Positions 1-8,972 of a stretch of 64,000 nt of DNA are shown here, piece after piece. The stretch lies in the NCBI RefSeq assembly GCF_900115505.1, contig NZ_FOWQ01000011.1, positions 1 through 64,000 on the forward strand, written 5' to 3'. The translations under genes and the position numbers were made by a program. The notes under the pieces are model-generated. The model did not search any database. It was not told the DNA's origin and saw only the letters and a program-made list of their open reading frames with translations. This DNA comes from Geodermatophilus dictyosporus (GTDB lineage: Bacteria > Actinomycetota > Actinomycetes > Mycobacteriales > Geodermatophilaceae). The stretch's first letter is position 1. The number at the start of each line of letters is the position of its first letter.

Positions 1-246
1 CAGATCTCCGACCGGCAGACCACCATCGCCTCGGCGGTGGAGGAGCAGACGGCCACCACCAACGAGATGAGCCGCTCGGTGCAGGAGGCCGCCCACGGCT
101 CCGGGCAGATCGCCGACAACATCTCCGGGGTGTCCACCGCCGCGGACTCCACCACCCAGGCGCTCACCCAGACGCGCACGGCCGTGGACGAGCTGGCCCG
201 CATGGCCGCCGACCTGCGCACCAGCGTCGCCCGCTTCACCTACTGA
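1..246 (+). CDS. Methyl-accepting chemotaxis protein, C-terminal end (partial)
   Basis: This is the last 81 codons of a receptor whose start lies left of the window. The visible part is an amphipathic helix with the pattern AVEEQTATTNEMSRSVQEAA, typical of the return arm of the cytoplasmic signalling hairpin (MCPsignal domain). The motif EEQTATTNEM resembles a methylation-type segment that CheR and CheB would modify. The frame ends at TGA 244-246, just before a palindromic repeat and cheA. The family is clear; the ligand cannot be inferred because the sensor domain is missing. Confidence 0.9.
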   Translation, partial: QISDRQTTIASAVEEQTATTNEMSRSVQEAAHGSGQIADNISGVSTAADSTTQALTQTRTAVDELARMAADLRTSVARFTY

Positions 247-249
247 GAG

Positions 250-306
250 AGGACCTCCCTGCCCCCACTGCCCGCACGCTCCCAGCAGGCCCCCTGCAGG
301 GAGGCC
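250..306. repeat. Palindromic dispersed repeat, copy A
   Basis: The left arm AGGACCTCCCTGCCCCC and the right end CCCCTGCAGGGAGGCC pair through CCTCCCTG/CAGGGAGG. The same two arms around a different loop recur at 15404-15453. The element lies between the receptor gene and cheA and could also act as a terminator or attenuator. Confidence 0.6.
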
Positions 307-465
307 GTACAGGACCGGGCCGGCCGACGGTCGGCTCCGGGCAGGGGACTGCCGATGACGGACACCGACGACCGACGCCGCCCGGGGTTCGCCTCAACAC
401 GGACCCGGGCGGCGTCGAAGACCCAGCGGGGTGCCCCGCCCCGGACAGCGAGAGAGAAGGCAGCG

Positions 466-2850
466 GTGGACGGTCTGGACGACATCGTCGAGGAGTTCCT
501 CGTCGAGAGCCACGAGAACCTCGACCAGCTCGACACGGACCTGGTGGCCCTGGAGCAGGAGCCGGACTCGCGGGACCGGCTCTCGAGCATCTTCCGCACG
601 ATCCACACGATCAAGGGCACCAGCGGCTTCCTGGCCTTCAACCGGCTGGAGGAGGTCACCCACGTCGGGGAGAACATGCTCTCCCGGCTGCGCGACGGCG
701 TGCTGTCCCTGACCCCCGAGCGCACCAGCGTGCTGCTGCGCATGGTGGACACGGTCCGCTCGCTGCTCACCTCCATCGAGACCACCGGCGGCGAGGGCTC
801 GGTCGACGTCTCCGCCGTCGTGGCCGCCATCAGCGCCGCGATGGAGGACACCCCGGCGCCCGCCGCCGTACCGGAGCCCGTCGTCGAGCCCGTCGTCCAG
901 GCAGTCGTCGAGCCCGTCGTGGAGGCCGTCGAGCCCGTCGCGGACGACGCCCACGAGGACACCCACGACGACGGCCACCACCGTGCCCGCGACGACGGCC
1001 ACCACGATGCCCACGACGACGCCCACGACGACGCCCACGACGAGGACGCGCACGACGACGCGCACGAGGACGCCCACGGTGAGGCGCCGGCCGCGGCCGG
1101 GGCGCCCGTCGCCGGCGCCGGTGCCGCCCGGCCCGAGGCCCAGGGCGGTGGGCAGCGCCGCGCCGTCGCCGACTCCACCATCCGCGTCGACGTCGACCTG
1201 CTCGACTCCCTGATGCTGCTGGTCGGCGAGCTGGTGCTGACCCGCAACCAGATCGTCCAGTACGTCGGCCGCTCCACCGACACCGACCTGGTGCGCGCCT
1301 CGCAGCGGCTCAACCTCATCGCCAGCGAGCTGCAGGAGGGCGTCATGAAGACGCGCATGCAGCCGATCGACCACATCTGGTCCAAGCTGCCGCGCGTCGT
1401 CCGCGACCTCGGCATCCAGTGCGGCAAGACCGTGCGCCTGGAGATGGAGGGCAAGGACACCGAGCTCGACAAGACGCTGCTCGAGGCGGTCAAGGACCCG
1501 CTGACCCACCTGGTCCGCAACGGCGTCGACCACGGCATCGAGTCCCCCGACCGCCGCCGCGCCGCCGGCAAGCCCGCCGAGGGCGTGCTCACGCTGCGCG
1601 CCAAGCACGAGAGCGGCCAGGTCGTGGTGGAGGTCGCCGACGACGGCGCCGGGATCGACCCGGGCAGGCTGGGCGTCAAGGCCGTCGAGCGCGGACTGGT
1701 CACCGCCGAGCAGCTGAGCCGGATGGGCCCGCAGGACGTCCTGCAGATGATCTTCCTGCCCGGCTTCTCGACCGCCGCCGCGGTCACCAACGTCTCCGGC
1801 CGCGGCGTCGGCATGGACGTCGTCAAGACCAACATCGAGTCCATCGGCGGCACCATCGAGGTCGAGTCCGAGCCCGGCCGGGGCACCGTCTGTCGGCTGC
1901 GGATCCCGCTGACCCTCGCGATCGTCCCGGCGCTCACCGTCGAGTGCGCCGGCGACCGCTACGCCATCCCGCAGATCAGCCTGCAGGAGCTGGTCAGCCT
2001 GGACGCCGAGAAGGCCGCCAACGCCGTCGAGGAGGTCGGCGGTGCGCCGGTCTACCGGCTGCGCGGCGAGCTGCTGCCGCTGGTCCGGCTCACCGACGTC
2101 CTCGGGCTGACCTCCGACCGGCACGACGGCCACGTCGTCATCGCGGTGCTGCGCTCCGAGGGCCGGCGCTTCGGCCTGGTCGTCGACCGCGTCATCAACA
2201 CCGAGGAGATCGTGGTCAAGGCGGTGGGCGGCCAGCTCAAGGCGATCGGCCTGTACTCCGGCGCGACCGTCCTCGGCGACGGCACCGTGGCCCTCATCCT
2301 CGACGTGCAGGCCCTCGCCCGCCGTGCGCTGCGGACCGAGACCGCCGAGCGGCAGGAGTCCCGCGAGGCCGCGGCCGCCCGCAGCGTCGCCGCCGAGGGC
2401 GAGCGCCAGCGGATGCTGCTGGCCGCCATCGGCGAGGGCCGGCGCGTGGCCATCCCGCTGGACACCGTCACCCGCCTCGAGCAGGTGCGCGCCGGGTCCG
2501 TCGAGCGGGTCGGCAACCGGGAGGTCGTGCAGTACCGCGGTGCGATCCTGCCGATCGTCCGGCTCGACCGGCACCTGGGCGCCTACGGCACCAGCGACCG
2601 CGAGGTGCTCGAGGTGATCGTCTACAGCGACCACGGCCGCAGCGTGGCGATCGTCGTGGAGGAGATCCTCGACATCGTCGACGGCGGCGCCGCCGTCCGC
2701 AGCGACATCGACGACCTGGGCCTGCTCGGCTCCGCCGTCCTGGGCGACAAGGTGACCGAGCTGCTCGACGTCCGCGCGGCGATCCTCGCCGCCGACCCGG
2801 CGTTCTACGCCGCCGACCACACCCCCGCGTCCTCGCTGCTGGAGGTCTGA
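466..2850 (+). CDS. cheA: Chemotaxis histidine kinase CheA
   Basis: Sensor kinase that phosphorylates CheY and CheB in response to receptors. I chose GTG 466 because AGAGAGAAGG sits six bases upstream; an ATG at 355 is in frame, but the extra 37 codons look non-coding. The domains run in order: HPt (HTIKGTSG, phospho-His 47), a long linker, dimerisation helices (about 240-300), HATPase with N box LTHLVRNGVDHG (about 340-350) and G boxes DDGAGID and GRGVGMDVVK, then two tandem CheW-like domains (about 480-620 and 645-780). No standard P2 domain is evident. In its place lies a His/Asp-rich low-complexity stretch (about residues 160-205) built from DAHD-type repeats. The tandem CheW domains and this linker are unusual compared with E. 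coli CheA. Confidence 0.96.
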   Translation: MDGLDDIVEEFLVESHENLDQLDTDLVALEQEPDSRDRLSSIFRTIHTIKGTSGFLAFNRLEEVTHVGENMLSRLRDGVLSLTPERTSVLLRMVDTVRSLLTSIETTGGEGSVDVSAVVAAISAAMEDTPAPAAVPEPVVEPVVQAVVEPVVEAVEPVADDAHEDTHDDGHHRARDDGHHDAHDDAHDDAHDEDAHDDAHEDAHGEAPAAAGAPVAGAGAARPEAQGGGQRRAVADSTIRVDVDLLDSLMLLVGELVLTRNQIVQYVGRSTDTDLVRASQRLNLIASELQEGVMKTRMQPIDHIWSKLPRVVRDLGIQCGKTVRLEMEGKDTELDKTLLEAVKDPLTHLVRNGVDHGIESPDRRRAAGKPAEGVLTLRAKHESGQVVVEVADDGAGIDPGRLGVKAVERGLVTAEQLSRMGPQDVLQMIFLPGFSTAAAVTNVSGRGVGMDVVKTNIESIGGTIEVESEPGRGTVCRLRIPLTLAIVPALTVECAGDRYAIPQISLQELVSLDAEKAANAVEEVGGAPVYRLRGELLPLVRLTDVLGLTSDRHDGHVVIAVLRSEGRRFGLVVDRVINTEEIVVKAVGGQLKAIGLYSGATVLGDGTVALILDVQALARRALRTETAERQESREAAAARSVAAEGERQRMLLAAIGEGRRVAIPLDTVTRLEQVRAGSVERVGNREVVQYRGAILPIVRLDRHLGAYGTSDREVLEVIVYSDHGRSVAIVVEEILDIVDGGAAVRSDIDDLGLLGSAVLGDKVTELLDVRAAILAADPAFYAADHTPASSLLEV

Positions 2851-2851
2851 C

Positions 2852-3304
2852 GTGACGACCCCGACCGACACCCCCACCCGGGCCACCAGCGGCCAGCTGG
2901 CCACCTTCCGGCTCGACGGCGACCTCTACGGCGTCGAGGTCGAGCACGTGCAGGAGGTGCTGCGCAGCCAGGGGCTCACCCGGGTGCCGCTGGCGCCCCC
3001 GGCCGTCGCCGGCCTGATCAACCTGCGCGGCCAGGTGGTCACCGCCATCGAGCTGCGCGAGCGGCTGGGCCGCCCGCCCCGGCCGGCCGGCACCGACGCC
3101 GTCGTCATCGTCGTGCGCCTGCACGGGGAGGCGGTGAGCCTGCTGGTCGACTCGATCGCCGACGTCGTGGACGTCGACGCCGACGACTTCGAGACCCCGC
3201 CGGACACCCTGGACGGGCAGGCCCGCGAGCTCATCCGCGGCGCCTACAAGCTCGACGGGCAGCTGCTGCTGGCCCTCGACGTCCAGAAGGCCGTCGGAGC
3301 TTGA
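2852..3304 (+). CDS. cheW: Chemotaxis adaptor CheW
   Basis: 150-residue single-domain adaptor that couples receptors to CheA. The CheW fold is recognisable from FRLDGDLYGVEVEHVQEVL near the start, the loop VPLAPPAVAGLINLRGQVV and the end LDGQLLLALDVQKAV. GTG 2852 overlaps no codon but lies one base after the cheA stop, so the pair is probably translationally coupled. A strong hairpin follows the gene, so cheA and cheW may form a unit separate from the downstream genes. Confidence 0.95.
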   Translation: MTTPTDTPTRATSGQLATFRLDGDLYGVEVEHVQEVLRSQGLTRVPLAPPAVAGLINLRGQVVTAIELRERLGRPPRPAGTDAVVIVVRLHGEAVSLLVDSIADVVDVDADDFETPPDTLDGQARELIRGAYKLDGQLLLALDVQKAVGA

Positions 3305-3337
3305 CGGAGAGTCACCGACAGATCACCTGAACGGTCC

Positions 3338-3393
3338 CGCCACGCGGCCGTCACCCCGCGCCCCTCCGGCGTTCGGGTGACGGCCGCGTGGCG
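3338..3393 (+). terminator. Strong hairpin after cheW
   Basis: A perfect 19-base stem (3338-3356 with 3375-3393) and an 18-base loop begin 33 bases after the cheW stop. No U tract follows, as is usual in GC-rich actinobacteria. It splits the chemotaxis locus into two likely transcripts. Confidence 0.7.
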
Positions 3394-3461
3394 TTGCGCC
3401 GTGATCACCCCCAGCATGGACGGACCGCCACTTCCCGGGCGGTGCCGTCGGAGGGGGAGAC

Positions 3462-4361
3462 GTGCCGTACTCGCTGGTCAGTGCCGCGACGCTGGGGTTC
3501 GACCTGGTCCGCCTGCCCGCCGGCCGCGCCGTCGCCGACGTGCTGCTCACCGGCCTCGTCGCCGGGCCCGCCGAGGTCGGCGCGCTCGCCCGGGTCGCGC
3601 GCACGCACGGCGCCGACCGCGAGCAGCGCACGCTGCTCGCCGTCCGCGCGCGGCGCGCCCGGGAGCTGGCCGCCGCCGTCCCGCAGCTGCGGTCGGTGTC
3701 GCCCGGGCAGGGCGAGGACCGCACCGCCGTGCTGGTCGCCCAGCTCGAGCGGGGCACCATCGGCAGCACCGCCGCCCTCGAGCGGCTGCTGCGCGAGGAC
3801 GTGCTCGGCCCCGAGCACCCCGCGCTGTCGCGGGTCGCCGGGGACGTGCGCGACCAGGCCGCCGACGTGCTGGCCGACGCCGCGGTGGGCGCCTGGGCCG
3901 CCGACGTGCTGCCGCCGCTGGTCCGCCGCGAGCTGGTGCTGCCCTTCGCCGGCGTGGTCCGCGACGCGACCACCCGCGGGGCCGACGCCGACCTCGGGCC
4001 GGCCACGCCCGAGCTGCGCTCCCTGCTCGCCGTCGTCGGCGCCTTCGACGCGCGCGGCCGCGAGCGCTGGCGCGCCGCCGTCGAGGACGGCCGCGCCGGG
4101 CAGCGCCCCTGGGCCGCCGCGATGCACGAGGCCTCCTGGGCCGCCCACGTCTCCGGCCGCACCCGCACCCTGGCCACCGCCCAGCTGCTGGCCGTCCGTG
4201 CGTTCGTCGACGGCGGCTTCTCCGCGCACGACGGCGCGGCCGGCTCGTGGAACGCCCTGGCCGGCGTCGTCCAGGCGATGACCATGGCCGACCTGCTCGA
4301 CGGCAGCGCCGCGGGCGTCCTGCGCGCCCCCTGGACCCGCCTCACCGCTCCCCCGCGCTGA
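3462..4361 (+). CDS. Uncharacterised alanine-rich protein in chemotaxis operon
   Basis: 299 residues; I do not recognise the family. GTG 3462 is preceded by GGAGGGGGAGAC, a strong ribosome site. The protein is rich in Ala, Arg, Asp and Leu, looks largely helical, and has no signal peptide, membrane segment or obvious catalytic motif. Its third codon positions are almost all G or C, like its neighbours, so it is a real gene. It sits between the cheW terminator and cheB in the same direction. A role in chemotaxis or polar localisation is possible from context only. Confidence 0.75.
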   Translation: MPYSLVSAATLGFDLVRLPAGRAVADVLLTGLVAGPAEVGALARVARTHGADREQRTLLAVRARRARELAAAVPQLRSVSPGQGEDRTAVLVAQLERGTIGSTAALERLLREDVLGPEHPALSRVAGDVRDQAADVLADAAVGAWAADVLPPLVRRELVLPFAGVVRDATTRGADADLGPATPELRSLLAVVGAFDARGRERWRAAVEDGRAGQRPWAAAMHEASWAAHVSGRTRTLATAQLLAVRAFVDGGFSAHDGAAGSWNALAGVVQAMTMADLLDGSAAGVLRAPWTRLTAPPR

Positions 4362-4458
4362 GCCGGCACCCGCGCCCCCGCGCGCGGGTCGGGCGGGTCG
4401 ACATGTGCCCGCCGGTGCCGCAGTCGCCCGACGTTCCGTAACGGTTCTCCCGCCGGGG

Positions 4459-4486
4459 TCAAGGCCGCCCGCCTCCCGGCCGACAA
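4459..4486 (+). promoter_or_regulatory. Possible FliA-type (sigma-28) promoter before cheB
   Basis: TCAA at 4459-4462 and GCCGACAA at 4479-4486, separated by 16 bases, resemble the flagellar sigma factor pattern TAAA-N15-GCCGATAA. It lies about 140 bases before the cheB start in the 265-base gap after the unknown gene. One example is weak evidence. Confidence 0.35.
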
Positions 4487-4626
4487 CCTCCCTGTCAGGC
4501 AGCGCCGCGCCCGGACCCACCCGGAGCGCGGACGACCGGATTGCGCTCGACAGGACGTCACCCGGTGCCGAGACCCGAGGTGCGACCCGCCCCGGGGTGC
4601 AGCGCGCGGCAGCAGCAGGAGGACGT

Positions 4627-5745
4627 GTGGACCCGATCCGGGTGTTGGTGGTCGACGACTCCGTCGTCGTCCGCAAGATCGTGACCGACGTGCTGTCCGC
4701 CGACCCGGGCATCCAGGTCGTCGGGACGGCGGTGAACGGCAAGCTGGCCCTCGGCAAGCTCGAGGCGCTCAAGCCCGACCTGGTCACCATGGACATCGAG
4801 ATGCCGGAGATGAACGGCATCGAGGCGGTCCGCGCCATCCGCGCCGGCCGCAACCGCGTCCCGATCGTCATGTTCAGCACGCTCACCGAGCGCGGGGCGT
4901 CGGCGACCCTCGACGCGCTGTCGGCCGGCGCCAACGACTACGTCACCAAGCCGGCCAACGTCGGCAGCGTCGCGCAGTCGATGGAGAGCGTGCGCGAGCA
5001 GCTCATCCCCAAGATCAAGGCTCTCACCGGCCGCCCGGTCGCGGGCCTGCCGCGCCCGGTCGCCGTCCCCGTCGCCGCCCGGCCGCCGGCGCCCCGCAGC
5101 GCGCCGCACAAGGCGCCCGCCGTGCTGGTCATCGGCTCCTCGACCGGCGGTCCCGAGGCGCTGGCGAAGGTGCTCCCGACGCTGCCGGCCGGCCTGCCCG
5201 TGCCGGTGCTGCTCACCCAGCACATGCCGCCGGTGTTCACCCGCCAGTTCGCCCAGCGCCTGGACCGGCTGTGCGCCCTGCGGGTGGTCGAGGCCGCCGA
5301 CGGCACGCCGCTGCTCCCCGGCACCGTGCACCTCGCGCCCGGCGACTTCCACCTCACCGTCCGCGGCACCGGCCGCGGCGCCACCACGGTGCTGTCGCAG
5401 GGCCCGCCGGAGAACTTCTGCCGGCCGGCCGTGGACCCGCTGTTCCGCTCGGCCGTCGCCGCCTACGACGGCGCCGTGCTCGCCGTGGTGCTCACCGGGA
5501 TGGGCGCAGACGGCCGCGCCGGGGCCTCCGCGGTCCGCGACGCCGGCGGCACCGTCGTCGTCCAGGACCAGGCCACCTCCGTCGTGTGGGGCATGCCCGG
5601 CGCCGTCGCCTCGGCCGGCCTCGCCGACGAGGTGCTGCCCCTCGACCGCGTCGCCGAGGCGATCACCCGCCACCTGGCCCGCGCCGCCCCCGGCACCCCG
5701 CCGCAGCCCGCCCCCCTGACCCTCGCGACGGGAGCCCGACGATGA
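4627..5745 (+). CDS. cheB: Protein-glutamate methylesterase CheB
   Basis: 372 residues. It removes methyl groups from receptors when phosphorylated by CheA. The N-terminal receiver (about 1-120) has VVDDS and phospho-Asp 56 in TMDIEMPEMNG. The C-terminal esterase (about 165-355) has catalytic Ser at 171/172 (SSTGGP), His 199 (TQHMPP) and Asp 295 (GMGADG). The start is GTG 4627 with AGGAGG just upstream; a longer in-frame extension to 4405 has no ribosome site and looks non-coding. The stop overlaps the cheR start by four bases (ATGA). Confidence 0.95.
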   Translation: MDPIRVLVVDDSVVVRKIVTDVLSADPGIQVVGTAVNGKLALGKLEALKPDLVTMDIEMPEMNGIEAVRAIRAGRNRVPIVMFSTLTERGASATLDALSAGANDYVTKPANVGSVAQSMESVREQLIPKIKALTGRPVAGLPRPVAVPVAARPPAPRSAPHKAPAVLVIGSSTGGPEALAKVLPTLPAGLPVPVLLTQHMPPVFTRQFAQRLDRLCALRVVEAADGTPLLPGTVHLAPGDFHLTVRGTGRGATTVLSQGPPENFCRPAVDPLFRSAVAAYDGAVLAVVLTGMGADGRAGASAVRDAGGTVVVQDQATSVVWGMPGAVASAGLADEVLPLDRVAEAITRHLARAAPGTPPQPAPLTLATGARR

Positions 5746-6562
5746 CGCTCACCGCCACCCGATTCGACTGGGTGCGCCAGTTGGTGCACCGGGAGAGCGC
5801 GATCGTGCTCGCCCCCGGCAAGGAGTACCTCGTCGAGGCCCGGCTGCTGCCCGTGGCCCGCAAGATGGGCCTCACCGACGTCGACCAGCTCGTCGACCAG
5901 GTGCGCACCCGGCCCCGGCCGGACGACACCCGGCAGATCGTCGAGGCGCTGACCACCAACGAGACGTCGTGGTTCCGCGACGGCGACCCGTTCACCGCGC
6001 TGACCTCGACCGTGCTGCCGGCGCTGCAGTCGGCCCGCGGCCCGGCCGAGCGGCTGCAGATCTGGTCGGCGGCCTGCTCCAGCGGCCAGGAGCCCTACAC
6101 GATCGCGATGCTGCTCGAGGACGCGATGCCCAACGCCGCGAACCGCGTCTCGATCACCGCCACCGACCTCTCCCGCGAGATGGTCGAGCGGACCCGGGCC
6201 GGCCGGTTCACCCAGCTCGAGGTCAACCGGGGGCTGCCGGCCCCGATGCTGGTCCGCCACTTCCAGCGGGCCGGCAGCGAGTGGGAGGTCTCGCCCACGC
6301 TGCGCCGGATGATCAGCGCCCGCGAGTGCAACCTCGCCGCCCCGCTGCCGCGGATGGGCCCCTTCGACGTCGTGTACCTGCGCAACGTCCTCATCTACTT
6401 CGACCTGCCCACCAAGCAGGCGATCCTCCGACGGGTGCGCGAGCTCATGCGCCCCGACGGCTGGCTGTTCCTCGGTGCTGCCGAGACCACTCTCGGCGTC
6501 GACGACTCCTGGAGCCGGGTCGTCGTCGGCCGCACCTCCGTCTACCGCCCGCTGAAGGGGGC

Positions 6563-6566
<4 letters not shown>
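5742..6566 (+). CDS. cheR: Chemotaxis methyltransferase CheR
   Basis: 274 residues, SAM-dependent methyltransferase for receptor glutamates, opposing CheB. The N-terminal helical domain covers about 1-75. The catalytic domain includes TNETSWFRD, the SAM-binding segment IWSAACSSGQEPY (substituting Ser for the usual Gly in the GxS/G motif) and FDVVYLRNVLIYF. ATG 5742 overlaps the cheB stop and the TGA at 6564 overlaps the next ATG, so expression is tightly coupled to both neighbours. Confidence 0.95.
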
Positions 6567-6948
<382 letters not shown>

Positions 6949-6952
<4 letters not shown>

Positions 6953-7473
6953 CCGACGTCAGCGACGCCGGGCTGCGCCGGCGGGTCACCGACCTGCCGC
7001 CGGCCGTCGCCGAGCTGATCGACGAGGCCACGGTCCAGGAGATCGCCGAGCAGGCCTGGCTGGCCCTCGTCGGCGAGGACGAGGTGCTCGTCCCGCTGCC
7101 GGCCCCGCTGCCGGCCGAGACGCTGAGCTCCTGGGTCGAGATCGTCGGCCCCTGGACCGGCTGGGTCGCGCTCACCTGCGGCCGCGACACCGCCCTCGAC
7201 CTCACCCGGGCGCTCCTCGGCGAGCACGCGCCCGAGGAGGTCGAGCAGGAGGACGTCCACGACGCCCTCGGCGAGCTCGCCAACGTCGTCGGCGGCAACG
7301 TCAAGGCCGTCCTCCCCGGCCCGTCGGTCCTCGGCCTGCCCGAGGTCGGCACCACCCCGCCGTCCGGCCGCGAGGCCGACTCCGTCCGCGTCGCCCTCCT
7401 GTGGCGCGGCTCCCCCCTCACCGTCCGCGTGCAGTCCGTGCTCGCCGAGCGAGAGAACGAGGTGTCCCTGTGA
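6949..7473 (+). CDS. cheX: Chemotaxis phosphatase CheX
   Basis: 174 residues. It is a CheX/CheC/FliY-type CheY-P phosphatase: the conserved acid-amide pair is visible as Glu 109 and Asn 112 in DALGELANVVGGNVK. GTG 6949 overlaps the preceding cheY stop, and the stop overlaps the next cheY start, so it is made in step with both receivers. No CheZ or CheD is in the window, so this is the obvious dephosphorylating enzyme for the pathway. The substrate could be either CheY or both. Confidence 0.88.
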
Positions 7474-7832
7474 AGATCCTGGTCGCCGACGACAGCCGCG
7501 TGATGCGGCAGATCGTCATCCGCACCCTGCGGCAGGCCGGCTACGACGACCACGACATCGTCGAGGCCGAGGACGGCCGCGACGCCTACGAGAAGGTGCG
7601 CTCCGAGGGCCCCGACCTGGTCCTGTCCGACTGGAACATGCCGAACATGACCGGCCTGGAGTGCCTGCAGGCGCTGCGCGGCTCGGGCTCGACCGTCCCG
7701 TTCGGGTTCGTCACCTCGGAGGGCTCGGCCGAGATGCGGGAGAAGGCCGCCGACGCCGGCGCGCTGTTCCTCATCGCCAAGCCGTTCACCGCCGACACCT
7801 TCACCGAGCACCTCGAGGGGGTGCTGGCATGA
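7470..7832 (+). CDS. cheY: CheY-like response regulator 2
   Basis: 120-residue receiver with ADDSRVMRQI, phospho-Asp 54 in LSDWNMPNMTG, FVTSEGS and the Lys in LIAKPFTADTF. It is clearly distinct from the receiver at 6563, sharing the core motifs but differing across most of the helices. The operon therefore encodes two different single-domain receivers flanking cheX. GTG 7470 overlaps the cheX stop. One may bind the motor and the other act as a phosphate sink, as known in other bacteria with several CheY proteins. Confidence 0.93.
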   Translation: MKILVADDSRVMRQIVIRTLRQAGYDDHDIVEAEDGRDAYEKVRSEGPDLVLSDWNMPNMTGLECLQALRGSGSTVPFGFVTSEGSAEMREKAADAGALFLIAKPFTADTFTEHLEGVLA

Positions 7833-7915
7833 GGAGCGAGCTCGCGAGCTCCGCAGTGGACACCGTCGCGCCGGCGGTCACGCCGGCGACGAGCGCCAGC
7901 GAGGAGGCGAAGTGA
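7829..7915 (+). other. 28-codon linking frame with palindromic repeat
   Basis: ATG 7829 overlaps the cheY stop and its TGA (7913-7915) overlaps the next gene's GTG, so ribosomes could pass through all three frames. The frame contains a perfect 14-base palindrome (GAGCTCGCGAGCTC, 7838-7851) and low-complexity Ala/Ser/Thr/Val codons. It looks like a REP-type insertion that kept translational coupling rather than a functional peptide. Confidence 0.45.
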
Positions 7916-8403
7916 CCGCCCCGCTCACCGTCGTGCTGCCCGACGCCAAGGCCGTCAAGGACATGCTGTCGGGCCTGGTGGGCAAGCCGGTCGCCGTCAC
8001 GCCGGGCAGCCCGGTGACGCCGACCCCGCAGGCCCCGGTCTCGGTCGCCGTCTACGTCAGCCCCACGATGGCGGTCAACGCGCTGTGCGTCATGGACCTG
8101 CCGCTGGCGGCCTGGACGGGCGGCGCCCTGGCCCTGCTGCCCCCCGGCGGCGTCCAGGACGCCGTCGAGGAGGACGGCGAGCTGACGGCGATGCTGACCG
8201 AGGCGCTGCACGAGGTCGTCAACGTCCTGTCGGCGCTGTTCAACGTGCCCGGCGCCCCGCACTCGAAGCTGCACGCCTCCTACGCGCCCGGCGACGACCT
8301 GCCCGGCGACGTCGCGGGCATGCTGGCCGCGTTCAACCGCCTCGACCTCACCGTCGAGGTCCCCGGCTACGGCAAGGGACGCCTCTCGCTCGTCGTGCCG
8401 TGA
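7912..8403 (+). CDS. CheX-like protein ending the chemotaxis operon
   Basis: 163 residues, GTG 7912 with GAGGAGG five bases upstream. The region TEALHEVVNVLSALFN keeps an acid-x2-Asn pattern (HEVVN) like the ExxN of CheX/CheC, followed by GDVAGMLAAFNRL. A CheX-like fold is suggested by this motif, by the length and by the position directly after cheX-cheY. Detectable similarity is weak, so an alternative is a lineage-specific chemotaxis accessory. A strong terminator follows, ending the operon. Confidence 0.6.
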   Translation: MTAPLTVVLPDAKAVKDMLSGLVGKPVAVTPGSPVTPTPQAPVSVAVYVSPTMAVNALCVMDLPLAAWTGGALALLPPGGVQDAVEEDGELTAMLTEALHEVVNVLSALFNVPGAPHSKLHASYAPGDDLPGDVAGMLAAFNRLDLTVEVPGYGKGRLSLVVP

Positions 8404-8410
8404 CGTCCGC

Positions 8411-8450
8411 CCCGGGGCGGCGCCGGGACCCCGGTCCCCGCCGCCCCGGG
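8411..8450 (+). terminator. Terminator of the chemotaxis operon
   Basis: A perfect 12-base stem CCCGGGGCGGCG/CGCCGCCCCGGG (8411-8422 with 8439-8450) starts eight bases after the stop. The loop can itself fold (CCGGGACCCCGG). It faces the convergent gene at 8517-8972 and may serve both. Confidence 0.75.
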
Positions 8451-8516
8451 CGCACCACCCAGCAGCCGCCCCGCGCCACCGGCCGGGGCGGCTGTCCTGC
8501 GTCCGGGGCCCGCCGG

Positions 8517-8972
8517 TCAGGCGGGCGCGGTCACGTGCTCGTCGATCGCCGAGGGCAGGCAGGCCCAGACGTGCTTGCACCCGTCGTCGACGTACCAGCC
8601 GTGCGCGACCGACAGCCGGGCCACCAGGTACAGCCCGAGGCCACCCTGGGACGGGTCCCGGTCGACGGCCGGCGCCGGCATGGTGTCGGGGTCGCGGTCG
8701 CTGACGTCGAGCAGCCAGCCGCCGGTCCCGGCGACCACGGTGGCCACGACCGGGCACAGCCCGTGCCGCAGGGCGTTGGACGCCAGCTCGTCGAAGGCGA
8801 GCACGAGGCGGTCGGTCGCCGGGTCCTCGTCCCGGGGGAAGCCGATCGAGCCGAGGTGCTCGCGGAGGCCGGCGCGCGCAGCGGGCAGCTCGGCGATCCC
8901 GCCGAGGTCCCAGCGCCACAGCTCGCCGCGACCGTCGGGGAGCGGCCGCAGCGGCCACGTCAGTCGAGACAT
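8517..8972 (-). CDS. RsbW-type ATP-binding anti-sigma kinase-like protein
   Basis: 151 residues, a single HATPase_c domain. The N box is FDELASNALRHG, G1 is DVSDRDPD and G2 is GGLGLYLV. Such proteins usually bind a sigma factor or phosphorylate a STAS antagonist. ATG 8972 is chosen over longer in-frame starts because GGAGAGAGGAC lies directly upstream. The divergent neighbour is a SpoIIE-type phosphatase, the classical opposing activity in partner-switching modules. No STAS protein or sigma factor is adjacent, so the partner is elsewhere. Confidence 0.85.
   Translation of the reverse strand: MSRLTWPLRPLPDGRGELWRWDLGGIAELPAARAGLREHLGSIGFPRDEDPATDRLVLAFDELASNALRHGLCPVVATVVAGTGGWLLDVSDRDPDTMPAPAVDRDPSQGGLGLYLVARLSVAHGWYVDDGCKHVWACLPSAIDEHVTAPA

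Noticed and set aside
355-465. 37-codon N-terminal extension of CheA
   Set aside because: Arg/Thr-rich with no HPt similarity, while GTG 466 has a good ribosome site exactly before the HPt domain.
943-1083. Regular GACGCCCACGAC repeats considered as a CRISPR-like array
   Set aside because: No spacers; the repeats keep the CheA reading frame and encode a low-complexity linker.
394-2904. Long antisense frames over cheA and elsewhere (for example 15535-19506, 26100-28958 and 36836-39931 on the minus strand)
   Set aside because: They are shadows created by high GC and few stops; their products are low-complexity and they overlap genes with clear domains.
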